Notes: generated by a model not told the origin, from the letters alone. 64,000 nt of DNA from Levilactobacillus brevis (GCA_003666485.1 CP032931.1:1-64000), one strand, 5' to 3'; positions 10,625 to 19,516 are shown, counted from the stretch's first letter. Translations and numbers: made by a program.

Positions 10625-11197
10625 ATGATCAACCGAGTAGTACTTACTGGCCGACTGACACGGGATGTTGACTTACGCTACACCCAAGGCGGTGCTGCTG
10701 TTGCCACCTTCACGCTGGCCGTTGATCGGCGGTTCACCAATAAATCTGGTGAACGGGAAGCTGATTTCGTAAGTTGTGTCATCTGGCGCAAGTCTGCGGA
10801 AAACTTTGCCAACTTCTTCCACAAGGGTTCCCTTGTCGGAATTGAAGGACGCATCCAGACCCGGAATTACGAAAATCAACAAGGCCAACGGGTTTACGTT
10901 ACCGAAGTTGTTGTCGAGGACTTTTCGTTCCTTGAACCGCGTTCACGTAACGCGAACAACAACGCCGGTGGTAACTACAATGGCGGTTCCATGAATAATA
11001 ATGCTCCTCAGCAAAATCAGAATCAAAATGCCAACCCGTACACGAGTGGTAACCCAGCACAGTCTGGTCCCGCTCAAAATGCGACGCCTAATCCTGGAAA
11101 CAACAATCAGGGGAATGCTGGGAATAATAACTCAGCCGATCCGTTTGCGAACTCCGGCGATTCAATTGACATTTCCGATGATGATTTACCGTTCTAA
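10625..11197 (+). CDS. ssb: Single-stranded DNA-binding protein
   Basis: The 190-residue protein coats ssDNA during replication and recruits partners. The OB fold occupies residues 1-110 ([61 protein letters not shown]). A long Asn/Gln/Gly/Pro-rich linker follows, and the conserved partner-binding tip DDDLPF ends the protein. It sits between rpsF and rpsR, the usual context of the essential SsbA. Confidence 0.97.
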   Translation: MINRVVLTGRLTRDVDLRYTQGGAAVATFTLAVDRRFTNKSGEREADFVSCVIWRKSAENFANFFHKGSLVGIEGRIQTRNYENQQGQRVYVTEVVVEDFSFLEPRSRNANNNAGGNYNGGSMNNNAPQQNQNQNANPYTSGNPAQSGPAQNATPNPGNNNQGNAGNNNSADPFANSGDSIDISDDDLPF

Positions 11198-11224
11198 TTT
11201 CTAAATACGAGGAGGGAATTTCCT

Positions 11225-11464
11225 ATGGCAGGACAACGTCGTGGCGGCCGTCGCCGTCGTAAGGTTGACTTTATTGCAGCCAACCACATCGAATACATTG
11301 ATTACAAAGATACTGACTTATTACGTCGGTTTATCTCTGAACGGGGTAAGATCTTACCTCGCCGGGTAACTGGTACTAGTGCCAAGAACCAACGTAAGTT
11401 AACTATCGCTATCAAGCGTTCACGGATTATGGGCTTAATGCCTTTCGTCAGTGAAGAAGGTTAA
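11225..11464 (+). CDS. rpsR: 30S ribosomal protein S18
   Basis: The 79-residue basic protein has the S18 core ([26 protein letters not shown], then [19 protein letters not shown]). It has a good ribosome site (GAGGAGGG) 28 bp after ssb. It is last in the operon and is followed by a terminator. Confidence 0.97.
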   Translation: MAGQRRGGRRRRKVDFIAANHIEYIDYKDTDLLRRFISERGKILPRRVTGTSAKNQRKLTIAIKRSRIMGLMPFVSEEG

Positions 11465-11478
11465 TCCTTCAAATTAAG

Positions 11479-11510
11479 AGACCAACTGCAGAGATGTGGC
11501 TGGTCTTTTT
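11479..11510 (+). terminator. rpsF-ssb-rpsR terminator
   Basis: AGACCA (11479-11484) pairs with TGGTCT (11501-11506), followed by a T run. Confidence 0.75.
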
Positions 11511-11524
11511 ATTTGGATAGAACC

Positions 11525-11579
11525 AAAAAATCATGCCCCAACGCGCGGATTCACCGCCCACGTTGTGACATGATTTTTT
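11525..11579. terminator. Convergent (bidirectional) terminator
   Basis: AAAAAATCATG (from 11525) pairs with CATGATTTTTT (to 11579), giving U-tracts on both strands. It separates rpsR from the minus-strand amidohydrolase that ends at 11585. Confidence 0.75.
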
Positions 11580-11584
11580 GTGAC

Positions 11585-12772
11585 CTAGAATTCCCGGTGG
11601 CCGCCTAAGTAGACTTGCTTATCGGCCTGCTTAACGTTAGCTGTGTCCGCTAGGGGATCAGCTTTGAGGACTTGGAAATCAGCAAACTTGCCCACTTCTA
11701 GCGTGCCGTATTCCTGGTCAACGCCCAACAAGGCTGCCGAGTTCAGACTTGAACATTGGTAGGCTTGGGCGGGCGTCATACCCACACGCGTTAACAGGCC
11801 AAATTCGTCTGGCGTTAGGTCAAAGCCATTAAAGGGAGTGCCGGCGTCGGTCCCACAAGTAAATTTCACACCGAGCTGAAAGGCGCGGCTCAAATTCTCA
11901 TAGGTATCGTTCAAGGCGTCGGCACATTTCTTCACTTCCCAATCCGGGAGAACGCCCTTGCCAAAGGTCGGGATCGTCCATTCGGCAATCAGCGTCGGGG
12001 TGAGGTAGGTTCCTTGCTTGACCATTTGCTTGGCCTCATCGGCGGTGACGTAAAAGCCGTGCTCGATGGAATCTACGCCGGCATCCAAAGCATTTTGAAT
12101 CCCGGGATTGCCCTCGGCATGGGCGGCGACTAAGCGGCGTTTGTGATGGGCCTCTTCCACAGCCGCTTGCATTTCGGCTACGGAGAGTTGCGGGTCTTCC
12201 ATGAAATCGTTGGGCGTCATGACCCCGCCAGTCGCCATGACCTTGACGGACTCGGCCCCCGCTTTAAACGCCTGGCGTACGCTCTTACGCATTTCGTCGG
12301 GAGAGTCGACCAGGTAGGCGGCGTGGGGTGAATCGCCGTGGCCACCAGTCATGGAGAAGGCCCGGCCAGAGGTCAGCATGTGCGGGGTGTGTGGCAACAA
12401 GCCTTGTCGTTGCAGGCGCTTGAGTTTCACGTCGGCGTCGTAAGTGGTCCCGCATTGGCGGACGTAGGTGACCCCCGACTTTAACAGGGTCTGCAAGTTT
12501 TGATAAGCAAAGACGGCGACTTCAGATTCGGACTGACCAAATTGGCCGCTAAATGAATCCGGGCTGAGCGTGACGTGGGTGTGCACGTTGAAGAATCCCG
12601 GCATGACGTATTGGCCGGCTAAATCGACCTGGTGATCAGCGGCAGCGGGGGTTCCTTGGCCCCGGTCAACGAGTTTGCCGGCGTCGTTATCCACCGTGAA
12701 CCAAGCGTTGGGTTGGTTCTGATCGGACGTGCCATCAAAGAGGGTGCAGTTAAAAAATGTGGTTTTAGTCAT
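11585..12772 (-). CDS. Amidohydrolase-superfamily metal-dependent hydrolase, copy 1 (prolidase/Xaa-dipeptidase-like)
   Basis: This is a 395-residue cytosolic TIM-barrel amidohydrolase without a signal peptide. It shows the metal-binding NVHTHV after the strand VMPGFF (about residue 60), the carboxylated-Lys region VKVMATGGVMTPNDF, the AAHAEG and SIEHGF histidine motifs, and the CGTDAGTPF aspartate. Related subgroups include imidazolonepropionase and Xaa-Pro or Xaa-Arg/Lys dipeptidases; the substrate here is unknown. It is 68 bp downstream of an OppA-like gene in the same operon, so hydrolysis of an imported peptide or acyl-amino acid is a reasonable inference. A close paralogue lies at 15265-16452. 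Confidence 0.85.
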   Translation of the reverse strand: MTKTTFFNCTLFDGTSDQNQPNAWFTVDNDAGKLVDRGQGTPAAADHQVDLAGQYVMPGFFNVHTHVTLSPDSFSGQFGQSESEVAVFAYQNLQTLLKSGVTYVRQCGTTYDADVKLKRLQRQGLLPHTPHMLTSGRAFSMTGGHGDSPHAAYLVDSPDEMRKSVRQAFKAGAESVKVMATGGVMTPNDFMEDPQLSVAEMQAAVEEAHHKRRLVAAHAEGNPGIQNALDAGVDSIEHGFYVTADEAKQMVKQGTYLTPTLIAEWTIPTFGKGVLPDWEVKKCADALNDTYENLSRAFQLGVKFTCGTDAGTPFNGFDLTPDEFGLLTRVGMTPAQAYQCSSLNSAALLGVDQEYGTLEVGKFADFQVLKADPLADTANVKQADKQVYLGGHREF

Positions 12773-12840
12773 GAGTTATTCCTCCTAAAATTTGGGTAAC
12801 TTGTGAAATAGATGAAGCTGAAATGGGGCGTTAGCGGCCG

Positions 12841-14448
12841 TTATTTCCAGTAAGCATATTGGTACTGCGCCTCGTTCAAGAGGGAGTAGTGTAAGCCGCC
12901 AACCTGTGAGCTAATTAATTTGGCCTCTGAAGGTTGATACAAAGGCAAGTAGCCCTTAACCTGCATCAAGTATTTGTCGGCCTGCATTAGCGTGTTGTAG
13001 CGAGTCAGGCCCGTTTGTTGGTTGGCGGTCGCTAGCAGACGGTTGTAGTGGGCATCCTGCCAATTGGTAAAGTTAACGGAATTGCCCTTGGCTGCGAGGT
13101 TGAGGTAATCGGACGCGTCTAACCAGTTGGATGACCAGCCAGTCAGGTTTAGTTCGAAGGTGCCGGCAAAATCGCGGGCGACGTGTTGGGCGTGGGGGAT
13201 CGCCGTGGTGGTGATCGTTAGGCCCTTCAAATGCTTTTCCATCACGGATTGTAGATAGGTGCCCACCTTTTTGTCATCGTCGGTATCGTCCGTTAAAAGG
13301 TTTAGGGTGACCGACGTTTTACCAGTTTCTTTTAAATATTTCGCCCAGTAGGCTTTGGCCTTGGCCACGTTATGGGGTAATAAGTTGCCAACCTCTGTGG
13401 CCATGTCTTGGCCCGTTTTCGGATTTGCCTGGTCGCCGCGTGGCACGGCACTCAGAGCAGCCTTGGAGCCATCTTGCAGCACCTGTTGGGTGAGCTGTTG
13501 GCGGTCAATGACGGCGGAAAGGGCTTGCCGGAGATTCTGGGACTTGGTCGCGGCCTTCTTACTATTGACGTAGAGGTAGTTCAGGCGGCCGGTGAGGTGC
13601 GTGTGTAGGTTCTTGTTGTTACGGTTCGCGCGGACATATTCGCCCGTCACGGTGGTCTCTTGGACCTTGTCACTCTTGAAGAGGTTGGCGGCCGTGTTCA
13701 CGTCCTTGGTCACGGCGACCTTGACCCGGCTGATCTTGACCTGCTTGGCGTTCCAGTAGTGGGGGTTCTTGACGTAGTGCCAAGTAGAATTACTCCCGGT
13801 CCAGCCGACCAGCTTGTACGGGCCGTTGGCAACGGTCTTGGCCGCGCTAGTCCCGTATTTCTGGCCGTATTTTTTAACGGCCGCCGTGTTAAGCGGATAA
13901 TACTTGCTGGCAACTAGATCGTTAAAGTAGGGTACGGCCTGACTCAGTTGAAATTGGAGCTTGGTTTTGCTCAGGGCCTTAACGCCGAGCTTGGAAGCGG
14001 GCAGGGACCCCTTTTGGACGGCCGCAAAGTTCTTAAAGGCGGACAGGATGCTGGCATACTGGGCCTTGGTCTTGGGGTCGGCCATCCGCTGGAGGGCGGT
14101 CACAAAATCTTGGGCAGTGACCGCCTGGCCGTTCGCCCACTTGGCATTCTTCTTCAGCGTAAACGTGTAGGTCTTGCCGCCGTTAGTAGGTTTCACCACC
14201 TTGGTTGCCACGCCAGGCACGATCTTGTTGGCGCGATTGTAAGTGTAGAGGCCCTCCATGGTTTGGTAAATGACGCTGGCGCTGTTGGTATCAGTATCTT
14301 TATTCGGATCAGCGGTGGCGGGTTCACTGGCCAGCGTGACGTTTAGCGTGCGGTTCTTATTCGTGTGACCGGCGGCGGAATGGCCGCAGCCGCTGAGTGT
14401 GACTAACAACAATAGCGAGACTGGCGCTACCCAAACAAAATGTTTCAT
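12841..14448 (-). CDS. OppA-like peptide-binding lipoprotein, copy 1
   Basis: This ~535-residue solute-binding protein of the SBP_bac_5 family would capture oligopeptides outside the membrane. It has a lipoprotein signal with lipobox LSGC near residue 22. The family blocks NKDTDTNSASVIYQTMEGLYTY, NAKWANGQAVTAQDFVTALQRM and NGPYKLVGW are present, and it ends QYQYAYWK. I choose ATG 14448, not GTG 14457, because GGAGG lies 9 bases before the ATG and touches the GTG. No permease or ATPase gene is adjacent, so it must share a transporter encoded elsewhere. A T-box leader precedes it and a parS-like site overlaps its start. Confidence 0.9.
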   Translation of the reverse strand: MKHFVWVAPVSLLLLVTLSGCGHSAAGHTNKNRTLNVTLASEPATADPNKDTDTNSASVIYQTMEGLYTYNRANKIVPGVATKVVKPTNGGKTYTFTLKKNAKWANGQAVTAQDFVTALQRMADPKTKAQYASILSAFKNFAAVQKGSLPASKLGVKALSKTKLQFQLSQAVPYFNDLVASKYYPLNTAAVKKYGQKYGTSAAKTVANGPYKLVGWTGSNSTWHYVKNPHYWNAKQVKISRVKVAVTKDVNTAANLFKSDKVQETTVTGEYVRANRNNKNLHTHLTGRLNYLYVNSKKAATKSQNLRQALSAVIDRQQLTQQVLQDGSKAALSAVPRGDQANPKTGQDMATEVGNLLPHNVAKAKAYWAKYLKETGKTSVTLNLLTDDTDDDKKVGTYLQSVMEKHLKGLTITTTAIPHAQHVARDFAGTFELNLTGWSSNWLDASDYLNLAAKGNSVNFTNWQDAHYNRLLATANQQTGLTRYNTLMQADKYLMQVKGYLPLYQPSEAKLISSQVGGLHYSLLNEAQYQYAYWK

Positions 14449-14456
14449 GTGAAACA
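14441..14456. promoter_or_regulatory. parS: parS-like ParB site (one mismatch)
   Basis: TGTTTCATGTGAAACA differs by one base from TGTTTCACGTGAAACA, a form of the Firmicute parS consensus. It overlaps the start codon and ribosome-binding region of the OppA-like gene. Confidence 0.6.
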
Positions 14457-14502
14457 CCCTCCTAGAATACGATTGATTAGAACGTTAGTGAATGCTGGGC
14501 AC

Positions 14503-14859
14503 AAAAAAGCACCCCTACAGAAAATGATTCTCTGTAAGGGTGCAGTTAGCACGGTACCACCTTATTTTTGCGACACGTAAAAACGCGTCGTCTTAACTAT
14601 GAACGGCAGGTTTCCTAGGGGTCACGGCCATGCTAGGATCAATTGAAGCCGTGACGACTCCTGCGATTCACTGCATTGATAACGGATGCTCCCGGTTGAC
14701 ACTTACTTAAATTTCAGCTAACTGCTCCGAAGGGATGTTCACCATGAGTTGGTTGACCCGCTCTCACTTAACCGGGCTCGCTGACAACCAAAATCACAGC
14801 TACTGGACTTCATCATCACATTTTAATTTTCTAATCAATTGTTAATGATTGCTAGTTTA
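14503..14859 (-). promoter_or_regulatory. T-box leader 1 with terminator
   Basis: Read on the minus strand, a Stem I follows the promoter. It has CAGTAGCTG base pairing, the AGCGAGCC distal motif and the GAA...CGGAG specifier side. Then come the T-box AAGGTGGTACCGTGC (about 14549-14564) and a strong terminator hairpin with a T run (14503-14543). Uncharged tRNA binding would favour the antiterminator and allow expression of the OppA and amidohydrolase genes. The triplet at the likely specifier position is ATC (14734-14736), suggesting isoleucine; I hold that assignment loosely. Confidence 0.85.
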
Positions 14860-14881
14860 GCACCAAATTCAGGAATGTCAA
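14854..14881 (-). promoter_or_regulatory. Promoter of T-box leader 1
   Basis: On the minus strand TTGACA (14876-14881), 16-bp spacer, TAAACT (14854-14859). The same promoter core recurs before T-box leader 2. Confidence 0.75.
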
Positions 14882-14906
14882 GCCGCAAATTTAAAATTTT
14901 TGGTCG

Positions 14907-15119
14907 TCAGCGGTCCCAAGCGTAGGCCCAATTGGCGATTTCAATGGCTCCGGCGATGCCAAGGATAAAGTGACTTAAAGACAGTAAAAGGTGCCAGTCG
15001 TCCCCCAACGGTAGCCACTGAATGGCAGATTCCAACAACCCAAAGATCAGCCAGAAACTCAGCGCGACCGTTACGAGCCAAGCCAGTCCGCGTGCGAATT
15101 GGCGGCCAAGATTTTTCAT
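14907..15119 (-). CDS. Small two-helix membrane protein of unknown function
   Basis: The 70-residue product has two predicted membrane helices (LAWLVTVALSFWLIFGLL and HLLLSLSHFILGIAGAIEIANWAY) with positively charged MKNLGRQ at the N-terminus. A GGGGGGAG ribosome site precedes the ATG, and a promoter is visible upstream, so it is likely real. It lies between the two copies of the T-box/oppA/amidohydrolase unit and is transcribed in the same direction. No family recognised. Confidence 0.6.
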   Translation of the reverse strand: MKNLGRQFARGLAWLVTVALSFWLIFGLLESAIQWLPLGDDWHLLLSLSHFILGIAGAIEIANWAYAWDR

Positions 15120-15152
15120 AGGATAGCTCCCCCCGTAGGTTTGTGTTTCCTC

Positions 15153-15180
15153 AGTATAGCAATGCTGGTGGGGGAGTCAA
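15153..15180 (-). promoter_or_regulatory. Promoter of the small membrane protein gene
   Basis: Minus strand TTGACT (15175-15180), 16-bp spacer, TATACT (15153-15158), about 35 bp before the start codon. Confidence 0.65.
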
Positions 15181-15264
15181 TTGGAAAATCGTTGTCATAA
15201 ATAAATAAATTTAAGCGACACTGGAACCCGAAACTTCAGCGGGCCTCGCTGTCATCGCTGGTCG

Positions 15265-16452
15265 TTAAAACTGACGGTGACCACCGAGGTAGACTGCCTT
15301 GTCGGGCTGCTTCACGTTGGCGGTATCCGCTAGGGGGTCAGCCTTGAGGACTTGGAAATCGGCAACTTTGCCTACTTCGAGTGTGCCGTAGTCGTCCGCA
15401 ATTCCCAGCAGGATCGCGGAATTAATGCTGGAGCACTGGTAAGCCTGGGCGGGAGTCATGCCCACTTTGATCAAGAGACTGAATTCATCAGGCGTGCGGT
15501 CAAAGCCGTTGAACGGCGTGCCCGCATCAGTGCCGCAGGTGAACTTGACGCCGAGTTTGAAGGCGCGCTTGAGATTGTGGTAGGTGTCATCAATGGCGTC
15601 GGCGGCCTTCTTGACTTCCCAGTCAGGCAAAACGTTGCGGCCCTTTTCGGGGATGACCCATTCGGCGATCGAAGTCGGGGTGAGGTAAGTGTTTTGGGTA
15701 ATCATTTGGTGAGCCTCGGCTTCGTTCACGTAAAAGCCGTGTTCAATGGAATCGACCCCCGCGTCCAGGGCGTTTTGAATTCCCGGGTTCCCTTCGGCAT
15801 GGGCGGCCACGATGCGCCGTTTGTGATGGGCCTCTTCAACCGCTACCCGCATTTCAGGGACCGATAACTGGGGGTCCTCCATGAAATCATTGGGGGTCAT
15901 CACGCCCCCGGTGGCCATGACCTTGATGCATTCGGCGCCAGCTTTAAAGGCCTGGCGAACACCCTTGCGCATCTCGTCCGGTGAATCTACCAGGTAGGCC
16001 GAGTTCCGACCGTCACCGTGTCCGCCAGTCATTGAAAAGGCCCGACCAGACGCCATGATATGCGGCGTTTGTGGCAGGATACCCGCGGCTTGAAGCCGTT
16101 TGAGCTTGATATCGACATCATAGGTGGCCCCACACTGGCGAATGTAGGTGACTCCAGACTTTAACAACCGCTGGAGATTCTTGTAGCCGAAGACGGCGGA
16201 TTCTGATTCCGACGCCCCAAAGCTGCCGCTGAAGGAGTCGGGGTTACTGGTGATGTGGGTGTGGACGTTAATGAAGCCGGGCATGACAAACTGTCCCTGG
16301 AGGTCAATTTGTTCATCGGTGGTGTCCGGATGGCCGGTGCCCTGCGCGGTTAGCCGACCGGTCGAGGTATCCACGGTGAACCAAGCGTCAGCGATATTTT
16401 GGTCATCACGCCCCGTGAAGAGGGTGCAGTTGAAAAAGGTTTTTTGGGTCAT
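15265..16452 (-). CDS. Amidohydrolase-superfamily metal-dependent hydrolase, copy 2
   Basis: This 395-residue paralogue of copy 1 has the same length and motifs: NVHTHI, IKVMATGGVMTPNDF, AAHAEG, SIEHGF, CGTDAGTPF. It also ends with the same LGGHR-X-F tail. Divergence is spread along the protein, so the duplication is not very recent. AAGGAGG lies 10 bases before the ATG. It is about 100 bp downstream of the second OppA-like gene, so the gene pair was duplicated as a unit. Cytosolic; substrate unknown. Confidence 0.85.
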   Translation of the reverse strand: MTQKTFFNCTLFTGRDDQNIADAWFTVDTSTGRLTAQGTGHPDTTDEQIDLQGQFVMPGFINVHTHITSNPDSFSGSFGASESESAVFGYKNLQRLLKSGVTYIRQCGATYDVDIKLKRLQAAGILPQTPHIMASGRAFSMTGGHGDGRNSAYLVDSPDEMRKGVRQAFKAGAECIKVMATGGVMTPNDFMEDPQLSVPEMRVAVEEAHHKRRIVAAHAEGNPGIQNALDAGVDSIEHGFYVNEAEAHQMITQNTYLTPTSIAEWVIPEKGRNVLPDWEVKKAADAIDDTYHNLKRAFKLGVKFTCGTDAGTPFNGFDRTPDEFSLLIKVGMTPAQAYQCSSINSAILLGIADDYGTLEVGKVADFQVLKADPLADTANVKQPDKAVYLGGHRQF

Positions 16453-16551
16453 AAGTGAGTCCTCCTTGATTGATAAATGGTTGTGTAACGTGCGAAATCA
16501 GTGACACACAAGAGAAGCGGGGGTCACCACCTTTCCGGGTAGGGGTAAGTG

Positions 16552-18156
16552 TTATTTCCAGTAGGCATATTGGTATTGGGCGTCATTGATGAGTGAATAC
16601 GTCAGGCCGCCCACTTGGCCGCTGATCAATTTTGCTTCAGCGGGTTGATATAACGGGACATAACCCATGACGTGCATCAAGTATTGATTGGCCTTGACCA
16701 GCCCCGCATAACGCGCTTGGCCAGTCTGGTTTTCAGCCGTCGTCAAAAGCCGGTTGTAAGTCCGATCATTCCAGTGCGTGAAGTTGACGGAATTATCTTT
16801 GGCAGCCAAGTCCAGGTAGTCCGAGGCGTCGAGCCAGTTAGTGGACCACCCGATCAGGTTGAGGTCAAAATCACCGGAGAAGTCGCGCGCAACGTGTTGG
16901 GCATGGGGTAAGGCGGTCGTGGTCACGGTCAGGCCTTTGAAATGCTTTTCCATCACGGATTGGAGGTAGGTCCCAATCTTTTTATCATCATCGCTGTCGT
17001 CGGTCAAAATGTTCAGGGTCACGTGGGTCTTCCCGGTGGCTGCTAGGTATTTTTTCCAGGAAGCCTGCGCTTGCGTCACGTTGTGGGGCAAGAGATTGCC
17101 CGTTTCGGTTGCCATGTCTCCGCCGGTTTTCGGATTGGTTTGATCGCCCCGGGGGATGGCGCTGAGGGCTGGCTTAGACCCGTCTTGGAGCACCTGTTGC
17201 GTGAGCTGTTTGCGGTCGATGACGGCGGAAACGGCTTGGCGAAGAGCTTGGGAGTCAGTGGCCCGGCGTTGGTGATTGAAGGTCAAAAGGGCCATCCGTC
17301 CCAGCAAATGGGTGTGTAAATTTTTCTCGTTGCGGTTGGCGCGAACGTATTCGCCACTAACGGTGGTTTCCTGGATCTTGCCGGCCTTGAAAAGATTGGC
17401 GGCGGTCGTGGCATCCTTGGTCACGGCGACCTTGATCCGGTTGATTTGTACGTGTTTGGCGTTCCAGTAATGGGGGTTCTTGACGTAGTGCCAGGTCGCG
17501 TTACTCCCCGTCCAGCCCACCAATTTGTACGGGCCGTTGGCAACCGCAGTGGTCGCGCTCGTGCCGTACTTACTGCCATACTTTTTCACTGCGGCCGTAT
17601 TGAGCGGATAATATTTGCTGGCCAGGAGGTCGTTGAAGTAGGGAACGGCCTTCGTCAGCTGAATGCGGAGCTTGGTTTTGCTCAGCGCAGTGATGCCCAA
17701 CTTCTTGGGTGAGAGGCGACTGCGCTGAATGGCATCGTAGTTCTTAAAGGCGGACAGCACACTGGCGTATTGCGCCTTGGTCTTGGGGTCAGCCATACGT
17801 TGCAGGGAGGTCACAAAGTCTTGGGCAGTGACGCGTTGCCCGTTGGCCCATTTGGCTGTGCGCTTCAGCGTGAAGGTGTAGGTCTTGCCATGATTGGTGG
17901 GCTTCACGATTTTGGTGGCAACACCGGCCGTGATGTGCTGCTGGCGGTCATAAGTGTAGAGGCCCTCCATGGTTTGGAAAATGACGCTGGCACTGTTGGT
18001 ATCTGTGTCTTTGTTGGGATCGACGGTAGCGGGTTCATCAGCTAAGGTGACGTTCAAGGTTCGGTTCTTAGTGGTTTGGCCGGCAGCGTTGCCACAGGCA
18101 CTCAGCGTGATTACCAGCAGCATCGTCAGGGGAAATAGGACAGTAAAATGTTTCAT
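16552..18156 (-). CDS. OppA-like peptide-binding lipoprotein, copy 2
   Basis: This ~534-residue SBP_bac_5 lipoprotein is paralogous to copy 1 along its whole length (LSACGNAAGQTTKNRTL lipobox region, EPATVDPNKDTDTNSASV, NDAQYQYAYWK at the end). I use ATG 18156; the upstream in-frame TTG at 18165 abuts the ribosome site. Like copy 1 it follows a T-box leader, overlaps a parS-like site at its start, precedes an amidohydrolase and has no transporter genes beside it. The two binding proteins may have different peptide preferences; the sequence does not show which. Confidence 0.9.
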   Translation of the reverse strand: MKHFTVLFPLTMLLVITLSACGNAAGQTTKNRTLNVTLADEPATVDPNKDTDTNSASVIFQTMEGLYTYDRQQHITAGVATKIVKPTNHGKTYTFTLKRTAKWANGQRVTAQDFVTSLQRMADPKTKAQYASVLSAFKNYDAIQRSRLSPKKLGITALSKTKLRIQLTKAVPYFNDLLASKYYPLNTAAVKKYGSKYGTSATTAVANGPYKLVGWTGSNATWHYVKNPHYWNAKHVQINRIKVAVTKDATTAANLFKAGKIQETTVSGEYVRANRNEKNLHTHLLGRMALLTFNHQRRATDSQALRQAVSAVIDRKQLTQQVLQDGSKPALSAIPRGDQTNPKTGGDMATETGNLLPHNVTQAQASWKKYLAATGKTHVTLNILTDDSDDDKKIGTYLQSVMEKHFKGLTVTTTALPHAQHVARDFSGDFDLNLIGWSTNWLDASDYLDLAAKDNSVNFTHWNDRTYNRLLTTAENQTGQARYAGLVKANQYLMHVMGYVPLYQPAEAKLISGQVGGLTYSLINDAQYQYAYWK

Positions 18157-18164
18157 GTGAAACA
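18149..18164. promoter_or_regulatory. parS: parS-like ParB site (one mismatch)
   Basis: TGTTTCATGTGAAACA, identical to the site at 14441, again over the start codon of the OppA-like gene. The duplication may have carried it. Confidence 0.6.
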
Positions 18165-18203
18165 ACCTCCTAGTATCAATTGATTAGAAATAGTTGTGGC
18201 CGC

Positions 18204-18536
18204 AAAAAAGCACCCCTACGGAAATAACTTCTCCGTAAGGGCGCTGTCGCACGGTACCACCTTAATTTTTACTCGAACATGAACAGCGACACTCCTAGAG
18301 GCCAAGTATCATCGGCTAGGTCCGGTGAGTTGGCCAGGTCGCGATTCACTGCAAGGATAACGGTTTGCGACCGGTCGGACTTACTTGAATTTCAGCGGAC
18401 AGTTCAGAAGGGAGTTCATGTCGTCGGGGTGGACCCGCTTGCACTTAACCGGGCTCGCTAACCAGGACCAACCACACTACTGGTCTTCATCATTACTTTT
18501 TAATTTTCTAATCAATTGTTAATGATTGCTAGTTTA
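18204..18536 (-). promoter_or_regulatory. T-box leader 2 with terminator
   Basis: On the minus strand it has the same architecture as leader 1: AGCGAGCC distal Stem I motif, GAACTCCCTTCTGAAC specifier side, T-box AAGGTGGTACCGTGC (about 18249-18264), and a terminator hairpin with T run (18204-18244). The triplet aligned with the ATC of leader 1 is CTC (18412-18414), which would read leucine. The promoter core TTGACA/TAAACT and the initial transcribed bases are conserved with leader 1. Confidence 0.85.
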
Positions 18537-18558
18537 GCAGGAATTATGCGAATGTCAA
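18531..18558 (-). promoter_or_regulatory. Promoter of T-box leader 2
   Basis: Minus strand TTGACA (18553-18558), 16-bp spacer, TAAACT (18531-18536). Confidence 0.75.
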
Positions 18559-18724
18559 TAAGAATTTTTCGTGGGCAGGGGATGGGGCTAACAGTTTGGT
18601 TGGGGGACTAGTAGTAGAGATTTGGCCGTCATTATTTTTGGCAGGGCGGTTAATTTGGACGGTAGGACTACTGACATTAGGGGTACTAATCCAGAAAAAT
18701 AATCAAGCGTAGTTACTATATTTC

Positions 18725-19486
18725 CTACCGCGCATAGCGTAAAATAATGGCGACCAACGTCTTCGTAGCGTTGGGCAAGCCGACGTGTTCGTTATAGTAG
18801 GCGGCAAAACGTTCGTCCGCTGCATACAGATTGGCCAACCCGCGATGAGTCGCAGCTGTGTAATTGTTCCACGTGAAACATAGCCATTGGCGATGCAGTT
18901 GGTACACGCGCTGGGCCGTGGCACTGGCCAGGTCGCCACTGTGTGCCACCGCCTTTAATGCGGCGAACAACGCATGTTCAGTTGCCTGCATGGCCTGGTA
19001 GTCGGCAGCACTGAGGTGGGCGAATTTTTGTTGACTGTCGGTAAAGGCAGTCGTGCCATAGCGTTCACGCGCCTCATCACCAAAGGCTTGTTCATTTTGG
19101 GTGACTTGTGCCCGTTTAAATGCGGCAAATTTTTCGGTATCGGTCATTTGAGGACCTCCGTTTCTGGCCGCAAGGGTGCGGTCTAAGGTAGTCAGCAATT
19201 CAGTGAGGTGATCGCGCTGGGCGGCTAGTGTGGCCCGCTGTTTCGCTAGCGCTGCCGTTTGTTGTGCCGGGGACTGTGCGAGTAGCGATTGGATCTCCAC
19301 CAGGCTGAAACCAAAAGCTTGAAAATAACGAATCAATTGAAGTTGATCCACGGCGGTTGCCGGATAAATCCGGTAACCATTAGTTGGATTACGCTGGGCA
19401 GATAATAATCCAATCTGATCATAGTAGCGAAGTGTGCGGGGACTAACACCAGCCAATTTCGCTAGGGCTTGGATGCTGTAAGCCAT
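18725..19486 (-). CDS. MerR-family regulator with TipAS-like effector domain
   Basis: The 253-residue protein has an N-terminal MerR winged helix (YSIQALAKLAGVSPRTLRYYDQIGLLSAQRNPTNGYRIYP), a coiled-coil dimer helix rich in Gln/Ala (about residues 70-110) and a C-terminal TipAS domain (residues about 115-250, with FGDEARERYGTT and HRQWLCFTW). Such regulators (TipAL, Mta) sense hydrophobic or thiopeptide drugs and activate efflux or sequestration genes. The upstream promoter has a 19-bp spacer with a dyad, so autoregulation is likely. A perfect parS site lies inside the gene, as it does in spo0J of Bacillus. Confidence 0.85.
   Translation of the reverse strand: MAYSIQALAKLAGVSPRTLRYYDQIGLLSAQRNPTNGYRIYPATAVDQLQLIRYFQAFGFSLVEIQSLLAQSPAQQTAALAKQRATLAAQRDHLTELLTTLDRTLAARNGGPQMTDTEKFAAFKRAQVTQNEQAFGDEARERYGTTAFTDSQQKFAHLSAADYQAMQATEHALFAALKAVAHSGDLASATAQRVYQLHRQWLCFTWNNYTAATHRGLANLYAADERFAAYYNEHVGLPNATKTLVAIILRYAR
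18865..18880. promoter_or_regulatory. parS: parS site, perfect match
   Basis: TGTTCCACGTGAAACA, an exact match to the 16-bp Bacillus subtilis parS sequence, located within the MerR/TipAS gene about 17 kb from oriC. Confidence 0.9.
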
Positions 19487-19516
19487 GGGGACCCCCTCCT
19501 TTCTTGCTTAAAATCT

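Noticed and set aside
18596-18709. Short hydrophobic plus-strand frame between T-box leader 2 and the MerR gene
   Set aside because: Only a TTG start, no ribosome site, and it ends just before the converging MerR gene; may be a decayed small membrane protein.
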